NCBI GenBank assembly: GCA_947503365.1
Contig: CANNDT010000051.1
Coordinates: 1 to 31,578 of the forward strand
Direction: 5' to 3'
Source: CANNDT01 sp945876205
GTDB taxonomy: Bacteria > Acidobacteriota > Vicinamibacteria > Vicinamibacterales > UBA2999
Length of the DNA stretch: 31,578 nucleotides
The position numbers were made by a program, and so were the translations under genes. This document shows positions 8,170-15,159 of this stretch, piece after piece (the stretch's first letter is position 1; the number at the start of each line of letters is the position of its first letter). The notes under the pieces are model-generated. The model ran no database searches. It saw only the letters and a program-made list of their open reading frames with translations, and was not told the origin of the DNA.

Positions 8170-9260
8170 GCGCGCGCCGCCGTCTCCGCCTGCGACACCG
8201 CCTGTTCCGCTAGCAGCACCGGTCCCGTCGGCCGTCCATCGAAGTCCGTCCAGCGGCGAGCGCCGAAGTCGTACAACTTACACGCGTCGGCGATCCGGCA
8301 GAACATGGGCGGCGACATGTAGATCGCCTGGATCTCCGGAAAGGCCGCGCGGATGCGGCGCTGCGCCGATTGCAGGTTGTAGAGCGGAATCACCGGCAAC
8401 GCATGGTGCGCGTTGTGCTCCATGATGTTGTTGTCCAGCCAGTACCACGGCTTGGGCAGCTCGACGTGCACCGTGCCGAGCACCTGCGACGCCAGGTAAT
8501 TCCATTCGTCGGCGCGCTCGAACCAGGGCACGAGCGGGTGGGTGTGGTGGGCGTAGATGACGATGCCCATGAACCAGTTCCAGACGAGGAACGGCACCAG
8601 CCACGCCGATACCAGCGCCAGCCACGGCGAGCGGTCCGGCGTCCACGCCTGCGCGATCGCGACGATCGCCCAGATGTGCAGCGCGCCGCCGATGACGACG
8701 AAGGCGCTGTCGATCAGGTGGTGGCGCCACTGCTGCCGCGCCTCGGGCGCGATCGGCACGAAGTTCTTCTTCCACCACATCTCGATCAGGTAGTACGGGA
8801 GCGAGCCGAGCCGGCTGCGATACAGGCGATAGAACCCGCGCCGCACCGGCGATGCCGCGGCGTAGTCGTCCGGCGACATCGGCTCCCACACGTAGTCGCG
8901 CCCGCGCAGATTGGTCGAGCCGTGGTGGATCTCGTTGTGGCCGAGCACCCAGAGACTCACCGCGTGCAGCGAGGGGATGAAGACGATGCGGCCGATCCAG
9001 CGATTGAGCCACATCGACGGCGTGAACGCCTGATGACAGGCGTCGTGGCCGACCGTGAAGAGGATGGCGATGGCGTGTCCCGCGAGCACGCCGAAGAGCA
9101 GGTTGAGCGCGTAGGGAAGCGGAGCGAGCGCCAGCGCGACGCACCCCAGGTAGCCGAGCACCTGCAGGGATGCGCGGAACAGCGCCACCGCTGTCGAGCG
9201 GCGGACCGCCTGCTTCAGTTCCAGACCGCTCAGCCACCCATCGAAGACGCGCTTTCTCAT
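8166..9260 (-). CDS. Membrane fatty acid/lipid desaturase
   Basis: The 364-residue protein is a di-iron membrane desaturase (FA_desaturase family) that introduces a double bond into an acyl or alkyl chain using oxygen and an electron donor. Three His boxes are present: HDACH (72-76), HNEIHH (108-113) and HNAHH (282-286), with an extra HHTH at 238-241. Hydrophobic segments lie near 30-70, 86-106, 184-204 and 215-236. The spacing and motifs are DesA-like and not of the CarF/TMEM189 plasmanyl-desaturase type. ATG 9260 is favoured over upstream in-frame codons because a GGGA sits just before it. It follows the HAD phosphatase gene by 14 bases, so they form an operon. Its convergent neighbour makes ether lipids; the true substrate is unknown. 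Confidence 0.88.
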   Translation of the reverse strand: MRKRVFDGWLSGLELKQAVRRSTAVALFRASLQVLGYLGCVALALAPLPYALNLLFGVLAGHAIAILFTVGHDACHQAFTPSMWLNRWIGRIVFIPSLHAVSLWVLGHNEIHHGSTNLRGRDYVWEPMSPDDYAAASPVRRGFYRLYRSRLGSLPYYLIEMWWKKNFVPIAPEARQQWRHHLIDSAFVVIGGALHIWAIVAIAQAWTPDRSPWLALVSAWLVPFLVWNWFMGIVIYAHHTHPLVPWFERADEWNYLASQVLGTVHVELPKPWYWLDNNIMEHNAHHALPVIPLYNLQSAQRRIRAAFPEIQAIYMSPPMFCRIADACKLYDFGARRWTDFDGRPTGPVLLAEQAVSQAETAARA

Positions 9261-9274
9261 TCCCGTCACGTATC

Positions 9275-9934
9275 TTACGTGAGGGCCTTCTGCGGGATCA
9301 CCGGCCAGCCGCGCGCCCGGGCCAGGCGCGCCAGCGGCCGGTGCGGTCCGACCGCCACCGCCGTGCCCACCCCCTCGAGCAGCGGCAGGTCGGCGATATG
9401 GTCGGTGTAGAAGGTGCACGCCGCGAGCGGCACGCCGAGGCCCTGCGCGTAGGCGAGCGCCGCTCGATGCTTCACCTCGCCGTCCATGATCGCGCCGTCG
9501 ACGAGACCGGTGCATACGCCGTTCTCGTATCGGAGCCGCGTGCCAATCACGTGGTCGAAGCCCCACGCGTCGGCCAGGGGCACGGGAAAGAACTCGGCCG
9601 ACGAGGTGGCGATGACGAGCGTGTCTCCGCGTCGCCGGTGTTCCGCCACTTTCGCCAGCATCGGCGCCGAATACCAGGGCCGGACGAAACGCTCGTGCAT
9701 CAGCCTCACGCTGTCTTCGATCTCCGCCTGGGGGTGTCCGCGGTAACACCGGAACGCGAGGTGGTGCGCGGAGGCCCTGGGGTAGATCTTCAGCTTGTAA
9801 CCCGCGAAGGCCGCCGCGATCTGCAGGCCGAGCACCGGGCTCAGGAGTCCCAGCCTCACGCTCGGCAGCGCGCACAGCGTCGTCGAGTCGCGCAGGGTCA
9901 ACGTCCCGTCAAAATCGAAGAACGCAATCGCCAT
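9275..9934 (-). CDS. HAD-IB family phosphatase (phosphoserine-phosphatase-like)
   Basis: The 219-residue product shows all HAD phosphatase motifs: motif I DFDGTL with nucleophile Asp7 and Asp9, motif II ATSSAEFF, a motif III Lys in GEVKHR, and motif IV YTDHIADLPLL with the Mg-binding Asp pair. Such HAD-IB enzymes remove phosphate from serine phosphate or from lipid-linked or small phosphate esters. The small helical cap after motif I fits subfamily I. ATG 9934 begins right at the motif I strand, as in relatives. The gene leads an operon with the desaturase (14-base gap), which suggests a lipid phosphate substrate more than phosphoserine; this is inference from context. Confidence 0.85.
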   Translation of the reverse strand: MAIAFFDFDGTLTLRDSTTLCALPSVRLGLLSPVLGLQIAAAFAGYKLKIYPRASAHHLAFRCYRGHPQAEIEDSVRLMHERFVRPWYSAPMLAKVAEHRRRGDTLVIATSSAEFFPVPLADAWGFDHVIGTRLRYENGVCTGLVDGAIMDGEVKHRAALAYAQGLGVPLAACTFYTDHIADLPLLEGVGTAVAVGPHRPLARLARARGWPVIPQKALT

Positions 9935-9960
9935 CGTCTCGACCAACGTACACCAGCCTT

Positions 9961-9986
9961 CGCTTGCGAGCTTCGGCGGGCAAGCG
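9961..9986. repeat. Hairpin in the divergent spacer
   Basis: CGCTTGC at 9961-9967 pairs perfectly with GCAAGCG at 9980-9986 around a 12-base spacer. It lies between the divergent starts of the HAD phosphatase and the secreted protein at 10045, so it could be an operator or a small dispersed palindrome. There is no second copy in this window that I can see. Confidence 0.35.
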
Positions 9987-10044
9987 GCCTCTCTGTTAGA
10001 CTCTGCTCTGCCGGATGTTCTCGTCCACGCGGGAGGCAGCAGCG

Positions 10045-10800
10045 ATGCGTCACAGAAGTCTCGTCTCGACGGCCGCCGCTCTGGCCCTGTTTCCCCTCGT
10101 GTTGCCCCTCGTGCTCGGCGCACAGACCCGGGCCGTGCCTGACATATGGGGCGTGTGGATGGGGCTGGGCGGCGTCGCCGACGCCGATCCCCGCTTTCGC
10201 AATACCCCGTACCCGACCGACCCGGACTTCACCGAGTGGGGCGCGGCAGAGTCCAGGCGCCTCGCCAGCCCGAACACGCCCGGCGAATGCAATCCGTGGC
10301 CGGCGGTGATGTTCATGGGCGGGTCGGGTCTCTTTCCGCTCCAGATCCTGCAGGGGCCGAACCTGATCGTCATGCACTACGAGGCGGTCACCCAGCCGCG
10401 GCGGATCTACACGGACGGCCGCCGGCATCCTGCGGCCGATGAACTGCTGCCGACGTTCCTCGGGCATGCGATCGGCCGCTGGGAGGGCGACACGCTGGTG
10501 GTGGACACGGTTGGTACAAATGGGCGGACCCGCCCTCTCAACGGCTATGTTTCGGGCGCAGTGACGTCCGGCGTCGACACGGCGCCGCGCCTGCCTGGGA
10601 GCGAGCAGATGCACGTGACCGAACGGATCCGCCTCGTGGGCGATGGAAAGTACCTGGAGGACGTGATCACGGTGGAAGACCCAAAGACGTACCGCAAGCC
10701 TTGGACGGTCAAACATTACTGGCAGCGACGGCCCGACATCGACGTGCAGGAGTACGCCTGCGAGGACAATCGCCGGCCCGATGCCGAGGGGCAGCAGTGA
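10045..10800 (+). CDS. Secreted protein of unknown function, partner of a DUF6152-like gene
   Basis: The 251-residue protein starts with a signal peptide (MRHRSLVSTAAALALFPLVL, likely cut after LGAQ). The mature part has conserved-looking stretches PDIWGVWMG, GECNPWPAVMFMGG, QILQGPNLIVMHYEAVTQPR and GHAIGRWEGDTLVVDTVGTN. Similar secreted proteins are common in Acidobacteria and sphingomonads and lack a known role. ATG 10045 has a good GGGAGG ribosome binding site 8 bases upstream, which is why I reject the in-frame ATG at 10015. The gene is translationally coupled to the DUF6152-like gene through a GTGA overlap, so the two products probably act together outside the cytoplasm. Confidence 0.75.
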   Translation: MRHRSLVSTAAALALFPLVLPLVLGAQTRAVPDIWGVWMGLGGVADADPRFRNTPYPTDPDFTEWGAAESRRLASPNTPGECNPWPAVMFMGGSGLFPLQILQGPNLIVMHYEAVTQPRRIYTDGRRHPAADELLPTFLGHAIGRWEGDTLVVDTVGTNGRTRPLNGYVSGAVTSGVDTAPRLPGSEQMHVTERIRLVGDGKYLEDVITVEDPKTYRKPWTVKHYWQRRPDIDVQEYACEDNRRPDAEGQQ

Positions 10801-11192
10801 AACCCTTGTCCTTCTGTCTTGCGGCAGCGCTGCTGGCCGCCCACCCCGTTTTCGCCCACCACTCCTTCGCGATGTTCGAACTCACACGGGAGATCATCCT
10901 TGTCGGGACGATCAAGGAAGTGCAGTTCACCAATCCGCACGTGTGGCTGCAGGTGCTGGTGCCGGACGGCAAGGGCGGCCAGACCGAGTGGAGCATCGAG
11001 GCCGGCGCGCCCGGTATGTTATTGCGCACCGGCTGGAAGCCCTCCACGCTCAAACCGGGCGATGCGGTCACGGTCGTGACTCACCCCGCGAAGAGCGGTG
11101 CCTCGAACGGCAGTCTTGTCCGTGTTACCGTGCCCGACGGCCGGACGCTCGGTCCCGGCGGCCCGCCGACGGCGTTGAAACCCGGCGGCTAG
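10797..11192 (+). CDS. Secreted DUF6152-like protein
   Basis: The 131-residue product has a signal peptide (MKPLSFCLAAALLAAHPVFA) directly followed by HHSFAMFE, then an OB-like beta region: GTIKEVQFTNPHVWLQVLV, WSIEAGAPGMLLRTGW and LKPGDAVTVVTHP. This pattern (HHSF after the signal peptide, NPH, a GD-containing turn) fits the DUF6152 family as I know it. The start is GTG at 10797-10799, which overlaps the preceding stop (GTGA), a coupling arrangement; it also places the signal peptide exactly at the N terminus. The adjacent His pair at the mature N terminus might bind metal, but no function is established. Confidence 0.78.
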   Translation: MKPLSFCLAAALLAAHPVFAHHSFAMFELTREIILVGTIKEVQFTNPHVWLQVLVPDGKGGQTEWSIEAGAPGMLLRTGWKPSTLKPGDAVTVVTHPAKSGASNGSLVRVTVPDGRTLGPGGPPTALKPGG

Positions 11193-11207
11193 GCTCGGCT
11201 GTCGCCG

Positions 11208-12005
11208 CTAGCGACGCGCCGGTGGCGCGAGCCCGGCCTTGGTGATCGTCGCGGCGGCCTCTGGCGATGCGAGGAAGCGGAGCAGCGCGACCGCCGCATC
11301 CGGCTGCCTGGCTCCGGTCGTGATCGCTCCCGCAAACGAAAATCCAGGCTGCAGTTCGGCCGGAAGCGGGCCGACGAATGTCACCCCCGCGACGTGTATG
11401 AGCTCGCTGACCTGCTGAAAGCCGATCTCCACCTCGCCACGCGCGACGACGGCGGCCACCGGTTCGCCCGAGGGCGGTCCCCGTACCTTCCGACTCTTGC
11501 CTGCGATCTGATCCGCGAGTCCGAGCTTCGGAAACAGCGTGGTCGAGAGATACGTGCCGCTGCCGCTGTCCGAGTAGCCGATCGACTTCGCGGCAACCAG
11601 CGTCCTCTTGAACGCGTCGACGCTGCTGATATCCGGCTTCACGGCGCCAGCGCGCACCACCATGCCGACCTGCGACAGGGCGAGCTCCACCTTGCTGCCG
11701 CTGCGCACGAAGCCGCGCGTGACCAGTTCGTCGATCGCGCCGCCGTCGATAATCACGACGTCGGCGAACTCGCCTCGCGCGAGGCGTGTGGGCACCGCTT
11801 CGGGAGAGTCGCCCATCGACGGACCGCGGGTCGTGACCAGGTGGTGGCCGCTCGCGCGCTCGAACGCCTTGCCGAGCTCGGAGTAGGCCTCAAAGAAGCC
11901 GGCCGAGATCATCACGTGCAGGTCGGCGGCCGAGGCCGAGCCGGGGACCAGCAGGACGACTACGCCAAGCGTGGCAAACCATCGAGCGAGCGACCGTCGT
12001 TTCAT
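11208..12005 (-). CDS. Periplasmic substrate-binding protein, ModA-like (orphan)
   Basis: A 265-residue exported protein with signal peptide (MKRRSLARWFATLGVVVLLV, cut after ASA). The fold matches the class II binding proteins of the molybdate/tungstate type (SBP_bac_11): LHVMISAGFFEAYSELGKAFERA at the start, the ADVVIIDGGAIDEL strand, GYSDSGSGTYLS and the VARGEVEIGFQQVSEL segment. ModA binds its oxyanion in the periplasm and hands it to ModBC, but no transporter gene adjoins it here. The ligand may therefore differ. ATG 12005 places the signal peptide first; the frame is open for nearly 200 codons upstream, but that part is Arg-rich shadow. It ends 15 bases from the convergent DUF6152-like gene. 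Confidence 0.8.
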   Translation of the reverse strand: MKRRSLARWFATLGVVVLLVPGSASAADLHVMISAGFFEAYSELGKAFERASGHHLVTTRGPSMGDSPEAVPTRLARGEFADVVIIDGGAIDELVTRGFVRSGSKVELALSQVGMVVRAGAVKPDISSVDAFKRTLVAAKSIGYSDSGSGTYLSTTLFPKLGLADQIAGKSRKVRGPPSGEPVAAVVARGEVEIGFQQVSELIHVAGVTFVGPLPAELQPGFSFAGAITTGARQPDAAVALLRFLASPEAAATITKAGLAPPARR

Positions 12006-12131
12006 AGGCGCAGTGTAGCGCAGGAGCCGGCTCGCCACGATTGACTCGCGGATGTGCCGGGCGTAAGGTGGCCCCGTGCTATTCTCCTGCCACTCGGAGA
12101 AATTCACCGCGGCGTCAATTGGAGGTTTCGC

Positions 12132-12719
12132 ATGAAACGTATTGTTCTCTCTCTTCTCGGTGTCGTGGCGATTTCGACGAGCGCCTGGGCGCAGGCCGGA
12201 CGCGGCGCACCGCCGCCACCGCCGCCGCTCGAGCCTGGCGCATCGCAGGCCGAGGTCGACGCGGCCCTGGTGGCTGCCCCCGCCGCCATGCGCGACCAGG
12301 CGACGGTCATCAAGTGGAAGCCGGACTACACCTACGACACGCTGCGGAAGGGCACCAACGCCCTGGTCTGCTACAACAAGTCGGGCATGCCGAAACAGCA
12401 GCCGTACATGATCGAGTGCACGGTGCTCGGCAACCTCCCACGTCAGGCGCAGAACCTGAAGATCGAGGCGCTGGGCGATGGGGCACAGGCGGCGTTCGAC
12501 GCCGCGGAAAAAGACGGCACGCGCGTGAAGCCGCAGTACGGCTCGGTCTGGTATCACAACATGGGACCCGACAAGGAGCGTGCGCGCGTGCACATGACCA
12601 TCGCGGTGCCGGGCGCGACGACGGCGTCAACCGGGTTGCCGGATAAGGCGCGGCAGGACGGCGTCTGGATCATGAACGCGGGCACGACGACCGCGCACTT
12701 GATGACCCCCGGCGAATGA
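12132..12719 (+). CDS. Secreted protein of unknown function
   Basis: The 195-residue product has a signal peptide (MKRIVLSLLGVVAISTSAWA, cut before QAGRG), a run of six prolines right after the mature N terminus, and a globular region with KWKPDYTYDTLRKGTN, CYNKSGMPKQQPYMIECT, VWYHNMGPDKERARVHMTI and a closing GVWIMNAGTTTAHLM. Two cysteines about 18 residues apart may form a disulfide. I do not recognise a named family. ATG 12132 follows a perfect GGAGG (12121-12125) with a 6-base gap, so the longer in-frame version from 12054 is rejected. It is coupled to the DUF5818-like gene through an ATGA overlap. Confidence 0.78.
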   Translation: MKRIVLSLLGVVAISTSAWAQAGRGAPPPPPPLEPGASQAEVDAALVAAPAAMRDQATVIKWKPDYTYDTLRKGTNALVCYNKSGMPKQQPYMIECTVLGNLPRQAQNLKIEALGDGAQAAFDAAEKDGTRVKPQYGSVWYHNMGPDKERARVHMTIAVPGATTASTGLPDKARQDGVWIMNAGTTTAHLMTPGE

Positions 12720-13042
12720 AGCAGCTCTTCGTGATTCTGCTTGCCCTCTCCGCGGTCTCCGCGGGGCAGGGCAAGCAGACGTTCACCGGCGTGATCACCG
12801 ACGACATGTGCGCGACGGCCGGCCATGCCTCGATGCGCATGGGCCCGACCGATGCCGAGTGCACCAGAGCCTGCGTCCTCGCGCACGACGCGGCCTACGT
12901 GCTGCTCGACGGCAAGGATGTCTACACGCTCAGCGATCAGCAGTCCCCGGAAAAATTCGCCGCGCAGAAGGTGACCGTCACCGGCACGCTCGACGCCAAG
13001 ACGAAGGCCATCCAGGTCGACTCGATCGCCGCGGCGAAGTGA
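12716..13042 (+). CDS. Secreted DUF5818-like small protein
   Basis: This 108-residue protein has a short signal peptide (MKQLFVILLALSAVSA) and the pattern I associate with DUF5818, a family known mostly from Acidobacteria: FTGVITDDMCATAGHASM, then CTRACVLAHDAAYVLLDG, YTLSDQ and KFAAQKVTVTGTLD. The three conserved cysteines and the His/Met residues between them might bind a metal, which is speculation. The mature part looks like a small OB-fold beta barrel. ATG 12716 overlaps the preceding TGA as ATGA, so translation is coupled to the upstream secreted protein. The role is unknown. Confidence 0.8.
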   Translation: MKQLFVILLALSAVSAGQGKQTFTGVITDDMCATAGHASMRMGPTDAECTRACVLAHDAAYVLLDGKDVYTLSDQQSPEKFAAQKVTVTGTLDAKTKAIQVDSIAAAK

Positions 13043-13087
13043 TCCGGGGCGGGCTCAAGGTTCCAGCGGCCATGCCGATTAACGGGC

Positions 13088-13519
13088 ATGATGGCCCAGC
13101 CGCACTCAGAACATACCGGGCCGCAGACCGTGTTGGTGGTGGACGACCAGGCGCCCGTGCGCATGTTCGTGCGCAAGGCGCTCGAATACGGCGGCTACGA
13201 GGTGATCGAAGCCAATAGTGGCTTCGAAGCGCTCGCGGTCCTGGCGAAAAACTCCGCCGCGATCGATCTGGTGCTCACCGATATCGTCATGCCGGGAGGG
13301 ATGAGCGGCCGGCTCATGGCCGACACCGTCGCCAACCGCTATCCAGCGACGAAAGTGGTCTTCATGTCGGGAAACGAGGAACTGGTGCGCGTCCTCAATG
13401 GCGGATCCCAGGAGGGACCGACGCTGCAGAAGCCGTTCACCTCGTTCATGCTGCTCGAACGCGTGCGGCAGGCGCTGGAGAACCCGACTAGCGCGCCGGC
13501 GGCAGAGACAGGCCCTTGA
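13088..13519 (+). CDS. CheY-like single-domain response regulator
   Basis: The 143-residue protein is one receiver domain with no output domain. It has the acidic pocket Asp19/Asp20 (LVVDDQ), phosphoacceptor Asp65 (LTDIVMPGG), the switch Ser94 (VVFMSGN) and Lys115 (LQKPF). It would accept phosphate from a histidine kinase or act as a phospho-sink; the sequence resembles receiver domains taken from hybrid kinases. No kinase lies nearby. ATG 13088 is followed by a second ATG, and either may be used. Its last 32 bases overlap, tail to tail, the 3' end of the convergent propeller gene, and no terminator separates them. Confidence 0.88.
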   Translation: MMAQPHSEHTGPQTVLVVDDQAPVRMFVRKALEYGGYEVIEANSGFEALAVLAKNSAAIDLVLTDIVMPGGMSGRLMADTVANRYPATKVVFMSGNEELVRVLNGGSQEGPTLQKPFTSFMLLERVRQALENPTSAPAAETGP

Positions 13520-14591
13520 ACGTCAGCTTCTGCATCCCCGCCGTCGTCTGCGCGATGTAGATATTGCCCTTCGAGTCAGTGGCGATCTGGTGCCCTCCGC
13601 CAATCATCCCCGGCACCGTGATCGCCCCGGCGATCTCCAGCGTCTTCCGGTCCACCACCACGATATCCTGGCCGTTCCCCACGTAGAGAAACTGCTGCGC
13701 CGCGTCGGGCGAGAGCGCGAGGTCGCGCGCGAACGGCGTGTCGGTCTTCACCAACTGCTTCACGAATGAGCCGTCCGGCTTGAACATCTGCACCCGCCGG
13801 TTCTCGCGGTCGGCGACGTAGACCATCCCGTCCTTCGCGACGCGGATCGCATGGACGATGCTGAAATTCTGCGGGCCCGCTCCGGCCGGGAAGCTCGCCG
13901 GCGTGACGACCTCGCAATGGTCATCGTCCACGGGCTTGTTGCCGAAGGCGCCCCACATCCGCTTGAAGGCGCCCGTCTCGGCGTCAAACACGATCACGCG
14001 GTGGTTGCCGTATCCGTCGGCGACGAACAGCTCGTTGGTGGGCGCATGCACCCAGACATCAGCGGCGCGGTGCACGTTCCGCGTGTCCGCGTTGCCGGTA
14101 CTCTGGTTGCTCTTACCGATCTGTGTGACGAACCTGCCGTCCTGCGTGAGCTTCAGGATCTGATCGTCGGCGACCTTCCTGAGTCCTGGCAGGCCGTTGG
14201 TCGGACAGTTGTTGCCGGTGATCCAGACGAATCCCTTGTTGTCGATGTGGATGCCGTGCTCGCGCTCGGGCCACTCGTATCCGCTGCCGGCGCCGCCCCA
14301 TGCCTTGATGAACGTGCCTGCCGTGTCGAACACCATGACGGGTGGCGCGGCTTTCGCCGCCTCTTCGGGCTTCACCAGCGTGCGCGGACGATGCAGCAAC
14401 CAGACGTGATCCTGCGCGTCGATGGCGAAGCTTGACGGGTCGCCAAGCTTCCACCTGGCCGGCACGGCCGGCCAGGTACGATCCACTTCGAATAGCGGAA
14501 GTGCCCGGGCGGACGTCTGGGCCGAACCCCAACTGGCGGTGACGACGAGGATTGCGGCCACGATGGCCAGGCTGTACCGTGTGCGCGTCAT
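13488..14591 (-). CDS. Secreted NHL-repeat beta-propeller protein
   Basis: The 367-residue product has a signal peptide (MTRTRYSLAIVAAILVVTAS, cut after GSAQ) followed by about six NHL-like blades: FAIDAQDHVWLLHRP, IHIDNKGFVWITGNN, LFVADGYGNHRVIVFDAETG, VYVADRENRRVQMFKPDG, YVGNGQDIVVVDRKTLEI and ATDSKGNIYIAQT. It is a diverged relative of the propeller protein at 72-1322. ATG 14591 follows a GGGGGT ribosome binding site. These exported propellers are common in Acidobacteria; their ligands are unknown. The gene diverges from the basic protein gene at 14709 and overlaps the receiver gene at its 3' end by 32 bases. Confidence 0.87.
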   Translation of the reverse strand: MTRTRYSLAIVAAILVVTASWGSAQTSARALPLFEVDRTWPAVPARWKLGDPSSFAIDAQDHVWLLHRPRTLVKPEEAAKAAPPVMVFDTAGTFIKAWGGAGSGYEWPEREHGIHIDNKGFVWITGNNCPTNGLPGLRKVADDQILKLTQDGRFVTQIGKSNQSTGNADTRNVHRAADVWVHAPTNELFVADGYGNHRVIVFDAETGAFKRMWGAFGNKPVDDDHCEVVTPASFPAGAGPQNFSIVHAIRVAKDGMVYVADRENRRVQMFKPDGSFVKQLVKTDTPFARDLALSPDAAQQFLYVGNGQDIVVVDRKTLEIAGAITVPGMIGGGHQIATDSKGNIYIAQTTAGMQKLTFKGLSLPPAR

Positions 14592-14600
14592 GGATTACCC

Positions 14601-14635
14601 CCTGGTTGTTCCTGGTTCCGTGTTCCGGGTTCCGG
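14601..14635. repeat. Degenerate CCTGGTTCC-type intergenic repeat
   Basis: Tandem degenerate copies of a GGTTCC/TGTTCC unit fill the space just upstream of the propeller gene start. The 12-mer GTTCCTGGTTCC at 14608-14619 recurs at 28470-28481, also just upstream of a minus-strand gene. Confidence 0.5.
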
Positions 14636-14708
14636 CGGCGAGGGCGATCTTAATCCCATGCGTATTAGAGCGCTCGCGAGGATACTCTATGGGGATGGAG
14701 ACACGACG

Positions 14709-15143
14709 ATGAGCGAAGTCGGAGCGGACGTGAGGAAGGCCAAGGCCGAAGCCAAGGCTGCGGCGGATGCGGCCAAGGCGGCCAAGGCGCGGGCCCACGA
14801 AGCGAAGTTGGCGCTGAAGCAGGCCCGCAAGGAATCCAAGAGATTGAGCAAGGCCGCGCGCAAGGCGAAGCACGTTGCCGATCGCGCCAGCAAGTTTGCG
14901 AAAAAGGCGTCGGCCAAGGCCGATAAGCACGCCGGCAAGGAAGGCAAGAAGACGAAGAAGAAAGGCGCGCGGAACGAAGGGAAGGCCGCCGTGAAGCCGT
15001 CACCGAAGCCGGCGCCGGCCAGCAAGCGCGCTGCCGCCAGCAAGAAGGCGGCGCCCAAGAAGAAGGCTGCACGGCCCGCGCGTCCTGCCGCGAAGTCGGT
15101 CGAGCCTGACACCTTCGAGATGAGCGAAGCGGATCTCACATGA
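14709..15143 (+). CDS. Lys/Ala-rich histone-H1-like protein
   Basis: A 144-residue, very basic, low-complexity protein. Residues from about 8 to 75 are Ala/Lys/Glu-rich and should form one long helix or coiled coil (KAEAKAAADAAKAAKARAHE is typical). The second half is Lys/Pro/Ala-rich (PAPASKRAAASKKAAPKKKA), like the tails of eukaryotic histone H1 and of bacterial H1-like or AlgP-type DNA-binding proteins. It ends in a short acidic tail (EPDTFEMSEADLT). DNA or RNA binding is inferred from composition only. ATG 14709 is chosen over 14658 because of a nearby GGAG at 14697-14700. The next gene starts 16 bases after the stop. Confidence 0.75.
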   Translation: MSEVGADVRKAKAEAKAAADAAKAAKARAHEAKLALKQARKESKRLSKAARKAKHVADRASKFAKKASAKADKHAGKEGKKTKKKGARNEGKAAVKPSPKPAPASKRAAASKKAAPKKKAARPARPAAKSVEPDTFEMSEADLT

Positions 15144-15159
15144 GGCGCCTGGCGGGAGG

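Noticed and set aside
8166..9260. Desaturase as CarF/TMEM189-type plasmalogen synthase
   Set aside because: The three-His-box pattern is of the classic acyl desaturase family and not of the CarF type.
9261..9875. Upstream extension of the desaturase frame to 9875
   Set aside because: It overlaps the HAD phosphatase on the same strand in another frame and has shadow composition.
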